Program-made: the position numbers and the translations under genes
Notes under the pieces: generated by a model
What the model was told of the DNA's origin: nothing
Databases searched by the model: none
The model's input: the letters and a program-made list of their open reading frames with translations, nothing else
Assembly: GCA_004555865.1 (NCBI GenBank)
Contig: SFJO01000037.1
Coordinates: forward strand, 1 to 5,488
Length of the DNA: 5,488 nt
Reading direction: 5' to 3'
From: Oscillospiraceae bacterium
Lineage (GTDB): Bacteria > Bacillota > Clostridia > Oscillospirales > Ruminococcaceae
Part shown: piece after piece, positions 5,224 to 5,488 of the stretch
Numbering within the stretch: position 1 is the stretch's first letter
Layout: every line of letters begins with the position of its first letter

Positions 5224-5252
5224 TGTGACCAACAGGTACAGTTGTGACAAAC
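5224..5252 (+). repeat. Direct repeat TGTGACMAAC with 19-bp period
   Basis: TGTGACCAAC (5224-5233) and TGTGACAAAC (5243-5252) differ at one base and start 19 bp apart, just upstream of the ribosome binding site for the gene at 5296. The arrangement resembles paired sites for a regulator binding one face of the helix. No regulator can be named. Confidence 0.5.
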
Positions 5253-5279
5253 GAGTGTGTTTAAGATCCAATTGAGAAA

Positions 5280-5283
5280 GGAG
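5280..5283 (+). promoter_or_regulatory. Ribosome binding site of the partial membrane-protein gene
   Basis: AAAGGAG (5277-5283) is a strong core, but it stands 12 nt before the ATG at 5296, longer than usual. No alternative start in frame fits better: the only upstream candidate, TTG at 5272, would lie before the site itself. Confidence 0.6.
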
Positions 5284-5295
5284 AATTCTGCAGAG

Positions 5296-5488
5296 ATGAT
5301 TCAAATTGATAGACGGGGAAGTTTCAAAAATTTTTTGAACAACGTTCCGTTAATGATTTCTTTTTGTGCCTATGTATGCTTGACAGTCACTTCAATTGGT
5401 AAAGTGGTATTTGCGTTGGCGGGAGGTGTCGTCCTTTTATTTGCTTCTTTTCATATAGAAATGAACCATGAAAGTATTAAAAGAAATA
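5296..5488 (+). CDS. N-terminus of a membrane protein, possibly a polysaccharide polymerase (partial)
   Basis: The frame is open from ATG 5296 to the window end (64 codons). A short basic, polar N-terminus (MIQIDRRGSFKNF) is followed by two hydrophobic segments, about residues 18-34 (PLMISFCAYVCLTVTSI) and 37-52 (VVFALAGGVVLLFASF), and then a charged stretch. The pattern of a cytoplasmic head followed by closely spaced helices resembles the start of O-antigen polymerase/ligase-type proteins of exopolysaccharide loci, but 64 residues cannot prove this. Codon use is AT-rich (22 of 60 bases are G or C at 5341-5400), unlike the GC-rich genes to the left, which suggests separate ancestry. A ribosome binding site at 5277-5283 supports the start. 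Confidence 0.6.
   Translation, partial: MIQIDRRGSFKNFLNNVPLMISFCAYVCLTVTSIGKVVFALAGGVVLLFASFHIEMNHESIKRN

Larger units (their letters stand above)
4958..5295 (+). other. AT-rich non-coding region or long leader upstream of the membrane-protein gene
   Basis: No supported gene was found here on either strand. Hand counts of GC are 25/60 at 5041-5100 and 19/60 at 5101-5160, against 46/60 at 3901-3960. It contains a second isolated TATAAT (5136-5141) without a good -35, three AAYAGAC motifs (5110, 5151, 5171) and a direct repeat TGTGACMAAC at 5224 and 5243. If the promoter at 4922-4951 is used, this is a long untranslated leader. Confidence 0.5.

Noticed and set aside
5283..5292. GAATTCTGCAG resembling a cloning polylinker (overlapping EcoRI and PstI sites)
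   Set aside because: The flanks do not continue as vector sequence, and a ribosome binding site and coherent coding sequence span the point. Chance is sufficient.
1..5488. CRISPR array, tRNA, rRNA or toxin-antitoxin pair
   Set aside because: No regularly spaced repeats, cloverleaf with CCA-type acceptor, rRNA motifs or paired small genes were seen on either strand.

Overview
The window looks like chromosomal DNA from a high-GC member of the clostridia, most likely Oscillospiraceae/Ruminococcaceae (relatives of Faecalibacterium, Subdoligranulum or Flavonifractor). This rests on the GC-rich codon use, strong AAGGAG-type ribosome binding sites, a clostridial-type DUF362/ferredoxin protein, and short dispersed palindromes with CTTCCCCTCA-GGGGAAG cores, a style I associate with these gut bacteria. 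The taxonomic call is an inference; no rRNA or marker gene is present.

Layout. Positions 1-272 hold a possible divergent gene start running off the left edge, a strong hairpin terminator (101-140) and a good sigma-70 promoter (187-215). This promoter drives a secreted or membrane-anchored M28-family zinc aminopeptidase (273-1268, +). Positions 1269-1570 lie between convergent genes and hold a chain of hairpins, two terminators and a partial copy of a dispersed repeat. A short remnant of an aldo/keto reductase gene (1571-1627, -) abuts a DUF362 protein with two [4Fe-4S] clusters (1627-2751, -). Positions 2752-3033 contain a MITE-like inverted-repeat element. Next is a 536-residue protein of unknown function (3034-4644, -). 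Positions 4645-5295 are non-coding, with promoter-like sites, dyads and direct repeats. The start of a membrane protein (5296 onward, +) runs off the right edge in clearly AT-rich DNA.

How the genes relate. There is no single obvious pathway. The DUF362 gene and the 536-residue gene point the same way but are separated by the mobile-looking repeat. The most interesting item is the 536-residue protein. It appears to join an Sm-like N-terminal domain, a helical middle and two cold-shock-like OB folds. It then ends in a proline/glutamine-rich linker closed by DEDVPF, which closely resembles the acidic C-terminal tip of single-stranded DNA-binding protein. That combination suggests a nucleic-acid-binding protein able to dock onto SSB partners. 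The sharp GC drop from about position 4930 suggests that the rightmost gene belongs to a separately acquired, possibly surface-polysaccharide, locus.
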